Positions 24,279 to 32,121 of a stretch of 62,010 nt of DNA are shown piece by piece (within the stretch, counting starts at the first letter, position 1; each line of letters begins with the position of its first letter). The DNA lies in assembly GCA_025934995.1 (NCBI GenBank), contig JAICWC010000002.1, positions 1 to 62,010 on the forward strand, written 5' to 3'. Position numbers and translations under genes: made by a program. The notes beneath the pieces are model-generated. The model had not been told where the DNA came from. It saw nothing but the letters and a program-made list of their open reading frames with translations, and made no database searches. The DNA comes from Thermoleophilia bacterium (lineage in GTDB: Bacteria; Actinomycetota; Thermoleophilia; Gaiellales; Gaiellaceae).

Positions 24279-25283
24279 ATGGACGACCCGCTCTTCGACG
24301 ATGCGACAAATGGTGCCTCGGCTCTGGTGGTGGACGACGTCGCCGACGCGGTGCGGACCGATCCGCTCGCCAACCTCGACAAGGTTCTGCCCGCTGCGCA
24401 ACACGAAGTGTCGAAGGCGATCGTCGGCGAGGATCGCACGGTCGAGCTCATCATGATCGCGCTGATCTCGCGGGCGCACGTGCTGCTCGAGGGGCCGCCC
24501 GGAACAGGCAAGACCCTGCTCGCACAGGCGGTCGCGCGGTTGCTCGGCGCCCGATTCCGCCGTATCCAGTTCACACCCGACACGTCGCCGGCGGAGCTGA
24601 CGGGCTACGTCCGCGAGCGCGGCAGCGAAAAGGTGTTCGAACGCGGTGCGCTCTTCACGAACGTGCTGCTCGCGGACGAGATCAACCGCACACCCCCGAG
24701 GACGCAGGCTTCGCTGCTCGAAGCGATGCAGGAGCGGACGGTCACCGTCCTCGGCGAGACGCATCGCCTCGAGTCGCCGTTCTTCGTGATCGCGACTCAG
24801 AACCCGTACGAGCAGAAGGGCGTGTTCGCGCTGCCGGAGTCGCAGCTCGACCGGTTCCTCTTTCGCATCCATCTCGAGTACGGGTCGGAGGAGGACGAGC
24901 TCGCAATGCTCGAGCTTCCGCGTCGCGGCGTCTCGCCGGACGTGTTGAGCGACGTGACGCCGCTCCTCGGCGAGCGCGGCGTGTTGCTCGTTCAGGACGC
25001 CGCCGATGCGGTCGAAGTTCCGGATGCCGCTGCGCGCGCGGCGGTCGCGGTCATCCGGGCGACGCGAGAGGCGCCCGACGTGGTGCTCGGGGGCGGACCT
25101 CGTGCGACCATTCACGTCGTCGTCGCGGCAAAGGCGCGCGCCCTCCTCGAGGGGAGGCAGTCGGTGACGGTCGAGGACGTGTTCGAGGTCGCGGCAAACG
25201 CGCTTCCACATCGCATCCTCGGGGACGTCGACCCACGCGTCGTGACGCAGCGCGCGATCGAAGATGCCGCCTCTCGCACCTAA
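24279..25283 (+). CDS. MoxR-family AAA ATPase
   Basis: A 334-residue cytosolic chaperone-like ATPase: Walker [12 protein letters not shown] (about 71-81), Walker B VLLADEINRTPPRTQ, sensor region VIATQNPYEQKGVFALPESQ followed by LDRFLF, and a C-terminal lid domain. MoxR proteins usually activate a vWA-domain partner by metal insertion or remodelling, and are normally encoded with DUF58 and vWA genes. None follows here, but a vWA domain with an intact MIDAS sits upstream in the TadB fusion. The ATG has a perfect ribosome site (CGGAGGTG). Confidence 0.9.
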   Translation: MDDPLFDDATNGASALVVDDVADAVRTDPLANLDKVLPAAQHEVSKAIVGEDRTVELIMIALISRAHVLLEGPPGTGKTLLAQAVARLLGARFRRIQFTPDTSPAELTGYVRERGSEKVFERGALFTNVLLADEINRTPPRTQASLLEAMQERTVTVLGETHRLESPFFVIATQNPYEQKGVFALPESQLDRFLFRIHLEYGSEEDELAMLELPRRGVSPDVLSDVTPLLGERGVLLVQDAADAVEVPDAAARAAVAVIRATREAPDVVLGGGPRATIHVVVAAKARALLEGRQSVTVEDVFEVAANALPHRILGDVDPRVVTQRAIEDAASRT

Positions 25284-25305
25284 TCTCGCGTTGAGGCCGG
25301 CCCCG

Positions 25306-26370
25306 ATGTCCGGAGTGGACGCGCGTCCGCTGAGCCTCGGCTACGTGCCGGCATTGGACGGGCTCCGTGGGCTGGCGATCGCGCTGGTCATCGCCGACCA
25401 CTACTTCGGCTATCCCCCCGGTGGTCTTGTCGGCGTCGACCTCTTCTTCGTCCTCTCCGGGTTTCTGATCACAAGCCTGATTCTCGAGGAGCGAACCGCG
25501 CACGGCAGGGTCGCGATTCGCGGGTTCTACGAGCGGCGAGCGCGGCGTCTTCTGCCGGCGCTCTTCGTGATGCTCGCCGCCTATCTCGTCGGTTGCGCTG
25601 TCGTTGGGCACGATGCGCTACGTACGGTTGCGCTCGGCGGCCTCTACATCGGCAACGTGGTGCAAGCTTGGAATCTCGCACCCGTCAGGCATAGCGCGCT
25701 CGTTCACCTGTGGTCGCTCGCCGAGGAGGAGCAGTTCTATCTCGTTTGGCCTTTGCTCCTTCTGTTGATTGCGCGTCGGCGAAAGCCGATCATGTGGACA
25801 GCCGGTCTGGTCGCGGGCCTGGTGGTTTACAGGATCGGGCTGACCGAGCTGACGCATCCAGCGTGGTGGCGGCTCAGCTACGGGCCCGACACGCATGCTG
25901 ACGGCCTTCTCTTCGGCTCACTGCTGGCGTTCGCGCGGATGCGACGGCCGATGAACGCACCCGAGTGGTTCGGCAAGATCGGTGTCTCTGCGCTCGCTGT
26001 CGGAGCGGTGCTCGGCCGGCTGAGCGTCGACTGGTTCGCCTTCGGCCTGCCGATCTTCGAGCTAGGGCTCGTCTTCTTGGTCGCCGCCGCAGTCAGCGAC
26101 ACGGAGCTCGCAAGGGGATTGCGGCAGCGCTACCTCGTCGGTCTCGGCAAGATCTCATACAGCCTCTACCTGTGGCACGCGCCGGTGTGGTTCGCACTCG
26201 CGGGCCTTCCATTGTCGAGATATCCGATCGGGGCGATCGCAATTCCCGTCTCGCTCGGTGCGGCCGCCCTTTCCTATCGGTATGTCGAGAAGCCGTTCCG
26301 GCGCCGGCGCGCGGCGAGGTTCGCGATTCCCGACCGCCCGCCGGCGGCCGCGACTGCAGAAGCTGGGTAA
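25306..26370 (+). CDS. Acyltransferase-3 family membrane O-acyltransferase (OafA/YrhL-like)
   Basis: A 354-residue integral membrane enzyme with about ten helices that moves acyl groups onto extracytoplasmic sugars or peptidoglycan. The N-terminus has the family signature PALDGLRGLAIALVIADHYF (catalytic-type His in DHY), followed by GGLVGVDLFFVLSGFLITSL and the basic block FYERRARRLLPALF. Later come SLAEEEQFYLVWPL and, near the end, GKISYSLYLWHAPVW and SYRYVEKPFRRRRA, all typical. There is no SGNH domain. ATG 25306 is chosen over an upstream frame opening inside the MoxR tail. Envelope or pilus sugar acylation is inferred. Confidence 0.88.
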   Translation: MSGVDARPLSLGYVPALDGLRGLAIALVIADHYFGYPPGGLVGVDLFFVLSGFLITSLILEERTAHGRVAIRGFYERRARRLLPALFVMLAAYLVGCAVVGHDALRTVALGGLYIGNVVQAWNLAPVRHSALVHLWSLAEEEQFYLVWPLLLLLIARRRKPIMWTAGLVAGLVVYRIGLTELTHPAWWRLSYGPDTHADGLLFGSLLAFARMRRPMNAPEWFGKIGVSALAVGAVLGRLSVDWFAFGLPIFELGLVFLVAAAVSDTELARGLRQRYLVGLGKISYSLYLWHAPVWFALAGLPLSRYPIGAIAIPVSLGAAALSYRYVEKPFRRRRAARFAIPDRPPAAATAEAG

Positions 26371-26444
26371 GCCGATCCGGCCGTTCGGCGGGATTGCAAC
26401 TTTCGTCCAGGACGCGACGTCGCCGTCGCGGAAAAGATCTTCAT

Positions 26445-27593
26445 ATGCGGACAAAGATGGCGAGCGGCGTTGCGGCCCGGATTGGCTCGCTTCTCGAACG
26501 GGAGCGCAAGCCGCTCGCGGTCGCGTTCTTCGTCCAGACGCCGATCATCTGCGTCGCGTTCACGGTGTGGTTCGTGGCTGTACACCGCGGCTGGGCGATG
26601 CAGGACTTCATGGCGGTGCGCTCGGGCGCCGAAGACGTCCTCCGCGGCGCATCCCCGTACCCGGCCGCGACGGCTGCCACCGTCGCAAAAGCGAGCAGCC
26701 TGGTTTATCCGCCGTTCACCGCGTACGCGTTCGTGCCGTTCGCACTCGTGCCGTACACGCTCGGTGCGTGCGCATACGTCGTGCTCCTGCTCGCTTCGGT
26801 GCCCGCTGCCCTGTGGCTGATCGGCGTTCGCGACTGGCGCTGCTACGGCGTCGTCTTCCTGTGGGCGCCTTTGCTCGCCTGTCTCCGCGTCGGCGCGCTC
26901 GGGCCCGTGCTCGTGCTGCTCGCCGCGGGCGCGTGGCGGTATCGAGACCGGGCCATTGTGACCGGGCTGCTTCTCGCCGCCGTGATCAGCCTCAAGCTCT
27001 TTCTGTGGCCGCTTGCCTTCTGGCCGCTCGCGATGCGGCGCTGGCGCGCCTCCGCCGCCACCCTCGCGCTCACCGCCGCCGCGCTCCTCGTACCGTTCGC
27101 GCCGCTCGGGATGCACGTCGCTCGCACGTATCCGCACCTCCTGCGCGTCCTCGACAGCGTGTTCGGGCCGATCTCATTCTCGTCCGTCGCACTGTTCGAG
27201 GCGCTGGGCGCATCGCCGCACGCCGCAACTGCGGGCGTCGTCTGCCTCGGGGCCCTGCTTTTGGGGTTGCTTGCAGTCCTCGCCGGCGGCGCGGACGGCG
27301 ATCGGCGCGCTTTCATTCTCGGCCTCGGTGCGTCCCTGCTCTTGTCCCCGATCGTCTGGACGCATTACTACGTGCTCCTGGCGCTCCCGCTCGCGTTGGC
27401 TCGCCCTCGCCTCACGCGCGCGTGGCTGATCCCGCTCGTCCTGTGGACAGCGCCGGCCCTCGAGGCCCACGGCAGCCTTCGCCTCCTGCTCACGGGCATC
27501 GGCGTGGCCGTGGCAGTCTCCGTCGTCTGCGTCCGCCCGATCGGCGCTGGTCGCTCGACCGTCGCATCTGCGGCGGTGCCGGGCGCGGGCTGA
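26445..27593 (+). CDS. GT87-like (DUF2029) polyprenyl-phosphate-dependent glycosyltransferase, copy 2
   Basis: A 382-residue polytopic GT-C protein, paralog of the enzyme at 11710-12867: both share DWRCYGV, LKLFLWPLA-type and SLVYPP-type segments. The first loop contains the acidic/aromatic motif WAMQDFMAVRSGAEDVLRGA then SPYPA, the active-site side of GT87-like mannosyltransferases. About ten helices follow, with a C-terminal Ala/Val-rich tail. An alternative ATG lies 4 codons downstream. It follows the acyltransferase gene by 75 bp and precedes the large secreted repeat protein, which is a possible glycosylation target. Confidence 0.78.
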   Translation: MRTKMASGVAARIGSLLERERKPLAVAFFVQTPIICVAFTVWFVAVHRGWAMQDFMAVRSGAEDVLRGASPYPAATAATVAKASSLVYPPFTAYAFVPFALVPYTLGACAYVVLLLASVPAALWLIGVRDWRCYGVVFLWAPLLACLRVGALGPVLVLLAAGAWRYRDRAIVTGLLLAAVISLKLFLWPLAFWPLAMRRWRASAATLALTAAALLVPFAPLGMHVARTYPHLLRVLDSVFGPISFSSVALFEALGASPHAATAGVVCLGALLLGLLAVLAGGADGDRRAFILGLGASLLLSPIVWTHYYVLLALPLALARPRLTRAWLIPLVLWTAPALEAHGSLRLLLTGIGVAVAVSVVCVRPIGAGRSTVASAAVPGAG

Positions 27594-27731
27594 GCGGCTC
27601 CCCGTAGGCGTAGACCACCGTCAACCCTATGGGTGGGATCGCCCCGCCGATCGGCGGTGTCTCGTGCGAGGTGCCCTCGCCAACGTGTGAGTGAGGTGCA
27701 GTCCATTTTCGTGCAACGGGGTTGGAGGCAC

Positions 27732-30356
27732 ATGGGGGCGTGCGCAGCTGCGTTGGCGGTTGCCGTCGCCCTGCTCGTCGGCGCCGGGCGGGCGTCCGCG
27801 GGCATCGGCGCGCCGGGCGGGCTCAGCGCTCACGCCGCCGGCGGCGGTCCGGCGGTCCCGTATCTCGCCTGGTCGGCCGTGCGCGGCGCTGATCACTACG
27901 AGCTGCAGGTGGCCGCTGACGCGTCGTTCCGCGCGCCGGTGCCTTTCGCGGCCGACCTGCTCACCTCGAACACGCGCGCCACGCTTCTCAAGACGCTGCC
28001 GAGCCATCCGTACTGGTGGCGCGTGCGCGCCGTCGCCAAGAACGGGAGTGTTTCGGGGTGGGCGACGCGGACGTTCACGATCGCCTGGCGGCCGACGATC
28101 AAGAGGCTCGGCGCGACGAGCGAGATGCGCTGGAGCACGGTCAGTGGAGCGACGAGGTATTCCGTCGAGCTCTCGAACGACCAGTCCTTCGCGGCTGCGT
28201 CGTTGGTCGGCGGGCGGCCGATCATCACAGCGACGAACTCCGTTTCGCCCACTGGGTCACTCCCGGTCAACACGTACTACTGGCGCGTCACGCCGCTCGA
28301 TGCGGAGGGAAACCCGGCGGCGACCACGAGCCCGGTCTTCCAACTCGACTGGACGCACCAGTTCGGGGTTTCTGGCGGGCTCAACGCGCCGACGAACTGC
28401 ATTCAGTCGCCGAATCTGACGGACTTTCCGAGCGGCACGCCGGTCTCGCTCTTCTGTCCGGTGCTTTCATGGCAGCCGATCCCAGGCGCCAGCCGGTACG
28501 AGGTCGAGATAAACGCAGACAACCAGTGGGCAGCAGGGTCCAAGGTCTGCTGTGACGCGTTGACCGCGTCGACGCGGTACACGCCGACCGTCTCGCTCCT
28601 GAGCAACAAGTACTACTGGCGGGTTCGCGGCATCGACGGATCGGGGAACGCCGGCCCGTGGGTCGGCCCGGGCCCCGACGGGCTCGGAACCGATGCCGAC
28701 TCCTTCACCAGGACGTTCGACAACGTCTGTAGCGTCAACCTCACGCAGAACTGCCTGGCAGCTCCGAGCGTCAGCGATCTCCATCTCGAAGATGCGGCCG
28801 GCAACCGGCTTGCCACCGGTAGCACGACCGGCACGCCGGTGATCGCCTGGAATCCCGTCCCCGGCGCGTCGAGCTACGAGTATCAGGTCGCCGCCTATAC
28901 GTCCGAGTGTCAGTGGGGCACGACGGCGCGCCACGGTGTCACGGCGACCACTGCGTGGTCGCCGCTCGGGTCGACCTCGACGTCGTTCAAGCCGTACCCC
29001 GACCGGTTCACGCCGGAAACCGACAGTCGGAGCGATCAGTTGCAACAGAACAGCGCGTACTGCGTCCGTGTCCGCGCGCAAAGCGAGCGCGATCCCCACG
29101 GGCGGCCGGTATACGGCGACTTCACCTATCTTCCGAACGCGGACACACCGGCGTTCCACTTCTCGTCCTTCCCGACATGTGCGCCGTCGGGAGGAGTGAC
29201 GAGCGCGTTCGTCACTCCGGCGCAACAGGACTTGAAGCAAATGCCGGTGCTGCACTGGGCGCCACCGGGCTGCGCGACGAGTTACTGGGTGATCATCGCG
29301 CGCGACGCGTCGTTCACGAACATCGTCGACTACGCGTTTACCCAGGTTCCCGTCTACGCGCCGCGAAAGTCGACGTCCGCCCTCACCTACGCCGACGAGA
29401 CGACCCACTTCTACTGGGTCGTTCTTCCCAGCGCCGCCTCGACGGGGCAGTGCGGTGGTTCGGCGTGCGACCCCTTGCAAGCGAACTCGTTCACGTTCGA
29501 CAAGCAGGTGCCGCCGTCGTCGCTGCAGGTCGAAGCGGGCGCCCCGCAACCGACATTCAGCTGGAACCCGGTGCCCGGCGCGCGCCATTACGAGCTCCAG
29601 GTCTCACAGGATCCGAACTTCGGCTCGACCTTCGTCGACAAGGTGACGACGCCGGCGACGTCGTACACCGCGACGATCACGTACCCGCCCGGGAAGCAGC
29701 TCTTCTGGCGCGTTCGCGCCGACGACGAAACGCTGACCGGCCTCAGCTGGGCGAGCTGGAATCAGGGCAAGCCGTTCACGGTCGAGCTTCCCGCCCCGGC
29801 GAATCCGCACGCCGACGGCGGAGCTGCAGGTGGGGTCACGACGCTCCGCTGGAACTTGCTCGACGGCGCGGTTTCGTACGACGTGCACCTGCAGCTCGCG
29901 AACGGCTCGAGCCGGGACTTCCAGAACCTGCGCGTGCCGCAGCTCGCACTGAGTGCCCTGCCCGGCACCGGCGCGGTGAAGTGGCAGGTCCGTGCGAAGT
30001 TCGCCCGTGGCGGGGGCACCGTGGCCGGCCCGTATTCTGCGCTCCGCTCGATGACGCAGATCGTCTGGCAGCCGGCGGCGATGCATACGCTTCGGGGGGG
30101 CCGGGGCCTCGTCCTGAGCTGGAGCCCGGTCGCCTATGCGCGGGGGTACAGAGTCCAGGTCGCCTCGCGGCGGGATTTCAGCGCCCAGGCGGATTCCGCT
30201 CAGACGGACAACCCCGCCTACGCGCCTCGACTCCAGGGAGCGTTCGCCAAGGGCGGCTCGTTCTGGTGGCGGGTGGCCGCCATCGACAGCTCGGGCAACG
30301 TCGGCAAGTTCACGAACCCGGTCGCCTTTCGGCTTCCTGCGGCGCCGACTCGGTAG
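27732..30356 (+). CDS. Large secreted Fn3-like repeat protein (874 aa)
   Basis: A signal peptide (ACAAALAVAVALLVGAGRAS, cleavage near ASA-GI) is followed by about seven or eight diverged repeats of roughly 90-100 residues. Each has a fibronectin-III-like rhythm: a Trp-centred strand (LAWSAVRGADHYELQVAAD; LSWQPIPGASRYEVEINAD; FSWNPVPGARHYELQVSQD), then a YYWRVR or LFWRVRA strand. Fn3-like modules mediate sugar or protein contacts outside the cell. No LPxTG, TM anchor or catalytic motif is seen. The ATG has GGAGG five bases upstream. Located at the end of the Tad/glycosylation gene run, it may be a surface adhesin or sugar-binding protein. Confidence 0.82.
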   Translation: MGACAAALAVAVALLVGAGRASAGIGAPGGLSAHAAGGGPAVPYLAWSAVRGADHYELQVAADASFRAPVPFAADLLTSNTRATLLKTLPSHPYWWRVRAVAKNGSVSGWATRTFTIAWRPTIKRLGATSEMRWSTVSGATRYSVELSNDQSFAAASLVGGRPIITATNSVSPTGSLPVNTYYWRVTPLDAEGNPAATTSPVFQLDWTHQFGVSGGLNAPTNCIQSPNLTDFPSGTPVSLFCPVLSWQPIPGASRYEVEINADNQWAAGSKVCCDALTASTRYTPTVSLLSNKYYWRVRGIDGSGNAGPWVGPGPDGLGTDADSFTRTFDNVCSVNLTQNCLAAPSVSDLHLEDAAGNRLATGSTTGTPVIAWNPVPGASSYEYQVAAYTSECQWGTTARHGVTATTAWSPLGSTSTSFKPYPDRFTPETDSRSDQLQQNSAYCVRVRAQSERDPHGRPVYGDFTYLPNADTPAFHFSSFPTCAPSGGVTSAFVTPAQQDLKQMPVLHWAPPGCATSYWVIIARDASFTNIVDYAFTQVPVYAPRKSTSALTYADETTHFYWVVLPSAASTGQCGGSACDPLQANSFTFDKQVPPSSLQVEAGAPQPTFSWNPVPGARHYELQVSQDPNFGSTFVDKVTTPATSYTATITYPPGKQLFWRVRADDETLTGLSWASWNQGKPFTVELPAPANPHADGGAAGGVTTLRWNLLDGAVSYDVHLQLANGSSRDFQNLRVPQLALSALPGTGAVKWQVRAKFARGGGTVAGPYSALRSMTQIVWQPAAMHTLRGGRGLVLSWSPVAYARGYRVQVASRRDFSAQADSAQTDNPAYAPRLQGAFAKGGSFWWRVAAIDSSGNVGKFTNPVAFRLPAAPTR

Positions 30357-30369
30357 CGCAAGCTCGGAC

Positions 30370-30657
30370 CTAGGGCACCGCGAGCACGATGACCGAGCCC
30401 GCGTCGCGCACGTGCGACCGCGGCGGCTGCTCGCACGCGACCGGCACGAGCTTGCGGTCGACCTTGCCGACACGGCTCTTTCCCTGGCGGGCGTGCGCGC
30501 TGCAGGAGACCGTGTGCTGGCGGTAGGCGCGGCCGAGATCGATCACCGGCAGCGACTTCAGGGTGTGGAAGCTCGCGAAGAAGGGCGGCTGCGACGTGGC
30601 TGCCGCGCTCCCCGTCAGCGCGAGGAAGACGACCACCACGAGAGCGGCACGTCTCAT
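30370..30657 (-). CDS. Small secreted protein (95 aa)
   Basis: A Sec signal peptide (ALVVVVFLALTGSAAATS) and a mature part of about 73 residues with two cysteines (VSCSAHARQ and PVACEQPP) and basic stretches. A disulfide-stabilised extracellular peptide is suggested. It converges with the Fn3-like gene, with 13 bp between stops, and lies 29 bp beyond tRNA-Glu on the same strand. No known family recognised. Confidence 0.6.
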   Translation of the reverse strand: MRRAALVVVVFLALTGSAAATSQPPFFASFHTLKSLPVIDLGRAYRQHTVSCSAHARQGKSRVGKVDRKLVPVACEQPPRSHVRDAGSVIVLAVP

Positions 30658-30686
30658 ACGCCCCAGAGGATACCGCCCGCGGAGAG

Positions 30687-30759
30687 TGCCCCCAACGGGA
30701 TTCGAACCCGTGCTACGGCCTTGAAAGGGCCGCGACCTGGACCGCTAGTCGATGGGGGC
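30687..30759 (-). tRNA. tRNA-Glu (anticodon TTC)
   Basis: A 73-nt cloverleaf: acceptor GCCCCCA/TGGGGGC with discriminator A, D-arm TCGACTAGCGGTCCAGG, anticodon loop CTTTCAA on a GGCC stem, and T-arm with GGTTCGAATCC. CCA is not encoded. Confidence 0.96.
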
Positions 30760-30782
30760 GAGCCGGGAAGAGCGGAGCCAGG

Positions 30783-30944
30783 TTACAGGTACATGAGCCA
30801 GCGGCTCGTCTGCCCGCAGGCGCAATCCTTGTGGGCGACAGCGCAGCCCCGGCACGTCCAGAACTCCCACCAGATCCACTTGAGGTGATTCACCTCGAGG
30901 ACGAAGAGAGCGACGAGCCACAGGACGATTTCGGTCTTCGACAC
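30783..30944 (-). CDS. Tiny cysteine-bearing membrane protein (53 aa)
   Basis: From GTG at 30944 the frame reads SKTEIVLWLVALFVLEVNHL, then KWIWWEFWTCRGCAVAHKDC and ACGQTSRWLMYL. It has one hydrophobic helix, an aromatic interface belt and a short tail with CxxC followed by HKDCAC. The Cys/His pattern (C31, C34, H38, C41, C43) looks able to bind a metal such as zinc. Codon third positions are G/C-rich, supporting a real gene. An in-frame TTG three codons upstream is an alternative start. It sits between tRNA-Glu and another tiny membrane protein, at the end of the divergent AAA-protease run. Function unknown. Confidence 0.55.
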   Translation of the reverse strand: MSKTEIVLWLVALFVLEVNHLKWIWWEFWTCRGCAVAHKDCACGQTSRWLMYL

Positions 30945-30989
30945 GCCGTTCAACGTATCGGCGGCGGCCCCAAAACGGCAATGGGCCGA

Positions 30990-31008
30990 GCGGCCCTGAT
31001 TGGGCCGC
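30990..31008 (-). terminator. Hairpin between the two tiny membrane-protein genes
   Basis: A perfect 7-bp GC stem (GCGGCCC/GGGCCGC) with a 5-nt loop, 27 bases beyond the stop of the 51-residue protein gene. Only a TTTT run lies further on, so termination is plausible but not certain. Confidence 0.45.
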
Positions 31009-31034
31009 CCGGGTCCTACTCGAAACGAGTGCCG

Positions 31035-31190
31035 CTACCAGCGACGAGCGCCGGCGCGGCCGATGCCGCCCGCGAAGAGGCTGATCAGCCAGATCAGCGC
31101 GACGATCGCAGCGGCGATGAACAGCCAATGGAGCACGAAGCCGCCGGCGACGAGCGCCAGGGCGATAATCAGTAGAACGATCAGCAGCAT
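31035..31190 (-). CDS. Small hydrophobic membrane protein (51 aa, DUF5670-like)
   Basis: Two membrane helices: MLLIVLLIIALALVAGGFVL, then HWLFIAAAIVALIWLISLF, then a Gly/Arg tail (AGGIGRAGARRW). This closely resembles the short 'hydrophobic protein' family found in actinobacteria and firmicutes, whose helices are joined by GGF.xH. AGGAGG lies 11 bases before the ATG. It follows the 31264-32121 membrane protein on the same strand and may belong to the same transcript. Its role, perhaps stress-related, is unproven. Confidence 0.65.
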   Translation of the reverse strand: MLLIVLLIIALALVAGGFVLHWLFIAAAIVALIWLISLFAGGIGRAGARRW

Positions 31191-31263
31191 GTTCGGTCAC
31201 GCCTCCTTGTGTCCGCCCGAAGGGGTGGGTTACAGGGAGAAAACGGTCGAGAGGGGCTGCTGG

Positions 31264-32121
31264 TTACGCGGTTGCAGGATCGAGGACGAGCACCGGCTCG
31301 CCCTGCTGCGTCTGCGAGAGCCCGTACTTGTAGATCTTCGACTCGGTGAGCGCATCGATCCGGGACTGGTCGCGCGCCGTGATCTGGTTCGGCAGCGGCA
31401 CCTTCGGCGCGATCGTCTGCGTCAGGGGGACCTTCAGCTGTGCCTTCAGATCGTCTTTCTGCAGGTAGACGACGTAGGAGGTCGTGGCGCCGGGCGTCGG
31501 CGGCATGAAGGCCACGATTCGCTTCGCCCCCTGGACGTACTTGAACGTGTAGAGCGCCATCTCGAGGATCTCGCGGCGGACGAGCGTCCCGCGCTGCACC
31601 GACGGCTTGCCGGTCGCGATCGAGCACGACTGCCCGAGGCCGCAGAGCGACAACATGAACGTGTCGCTGTTCGTGACCTGCGAGACGTCGTCGACCTTGC
31701 CCTTCGGCCCGCGAACGGCGATCAACGGGATCGGGACCGTCTGGCCGCCCGAGGTGATCGCCGACGGGCGAACGATCACGTCGACGAGCTGATGGCCGTC
31801 CGGCAGCCGGTACGCCGGGGCGACGTGCGACGCGATCTGATTGACGGCCCCGAGGCCGCCTCCGCCCGGCTTCCACGACGACCAGGCGGGCCCGGGGTTG
31901 ATCGTGCGGCCCGCGAAGACGACGAGCCCGACGATCGACGCGGCGAGCGCGAGGCCGAGCACCCCGTAGATGACGAAGAACCGGCGCAGGTGACGGCGCG
32001 CCGGCCTGAGCTCGGGCAGCGTGGGCCGGTCGACGGGGGAGACATCCGGCTTCGTGATGTCGTTCGCCTCGACCGGCTCGACCGCCTCGGCGGTTTCGGC
32101 GGGGGTCAGATCTGTGGCCAT
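31264..32121 (-). CDS. Single-pass membrane protein coupled to the divergent AAA protease
   Basis: A 285-residue protein: an acidic cytoplasmic N-terminus (about 1-45), one membrane helix (VIYGVLGLALAASIVGLVVF, about 50-70) and an extracytoplasmic domain of about 210 residues with strands such as DVIVRPSAITSGGQTVPIPL and SYVVYLQKDDLKAQLKVPL and two cysteines. No family is recognised. Its start overlaps the end of the AAA-protease gene by 16 bp, so they are co-expressed. A role as membrane adaptor or inhibitor of that protease, by analogy with HflK/HflC and FtsH, is an attractive inference without sequence proof. Confidence 0.65.
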   Translation of the reverse strand: MATDLTPAETAEAVEPVEANDITKPDVSPVDRPTLPELRPARRHLRRFFVIYGVLGLALAASIVGLVVFAGRTINPGPAWSSWKPGGGGLGAVNQIASHVAPAYRLPDGHQLVDVIVRPSAITSGGQTVPIPLIAVRGPKGKVDDVSQVTNSDTFMLSLCGLGQSCSIATGKPSVQRGTLVRREILEMALYTFKYVQGAKRIVAFMPPTPGATTSYVVYLQKDDLKAQLKVPLTQTIAPKVPLPNQITARDQSRIDALTESKIYKYGLSQTQQGEPVLVLDPATA

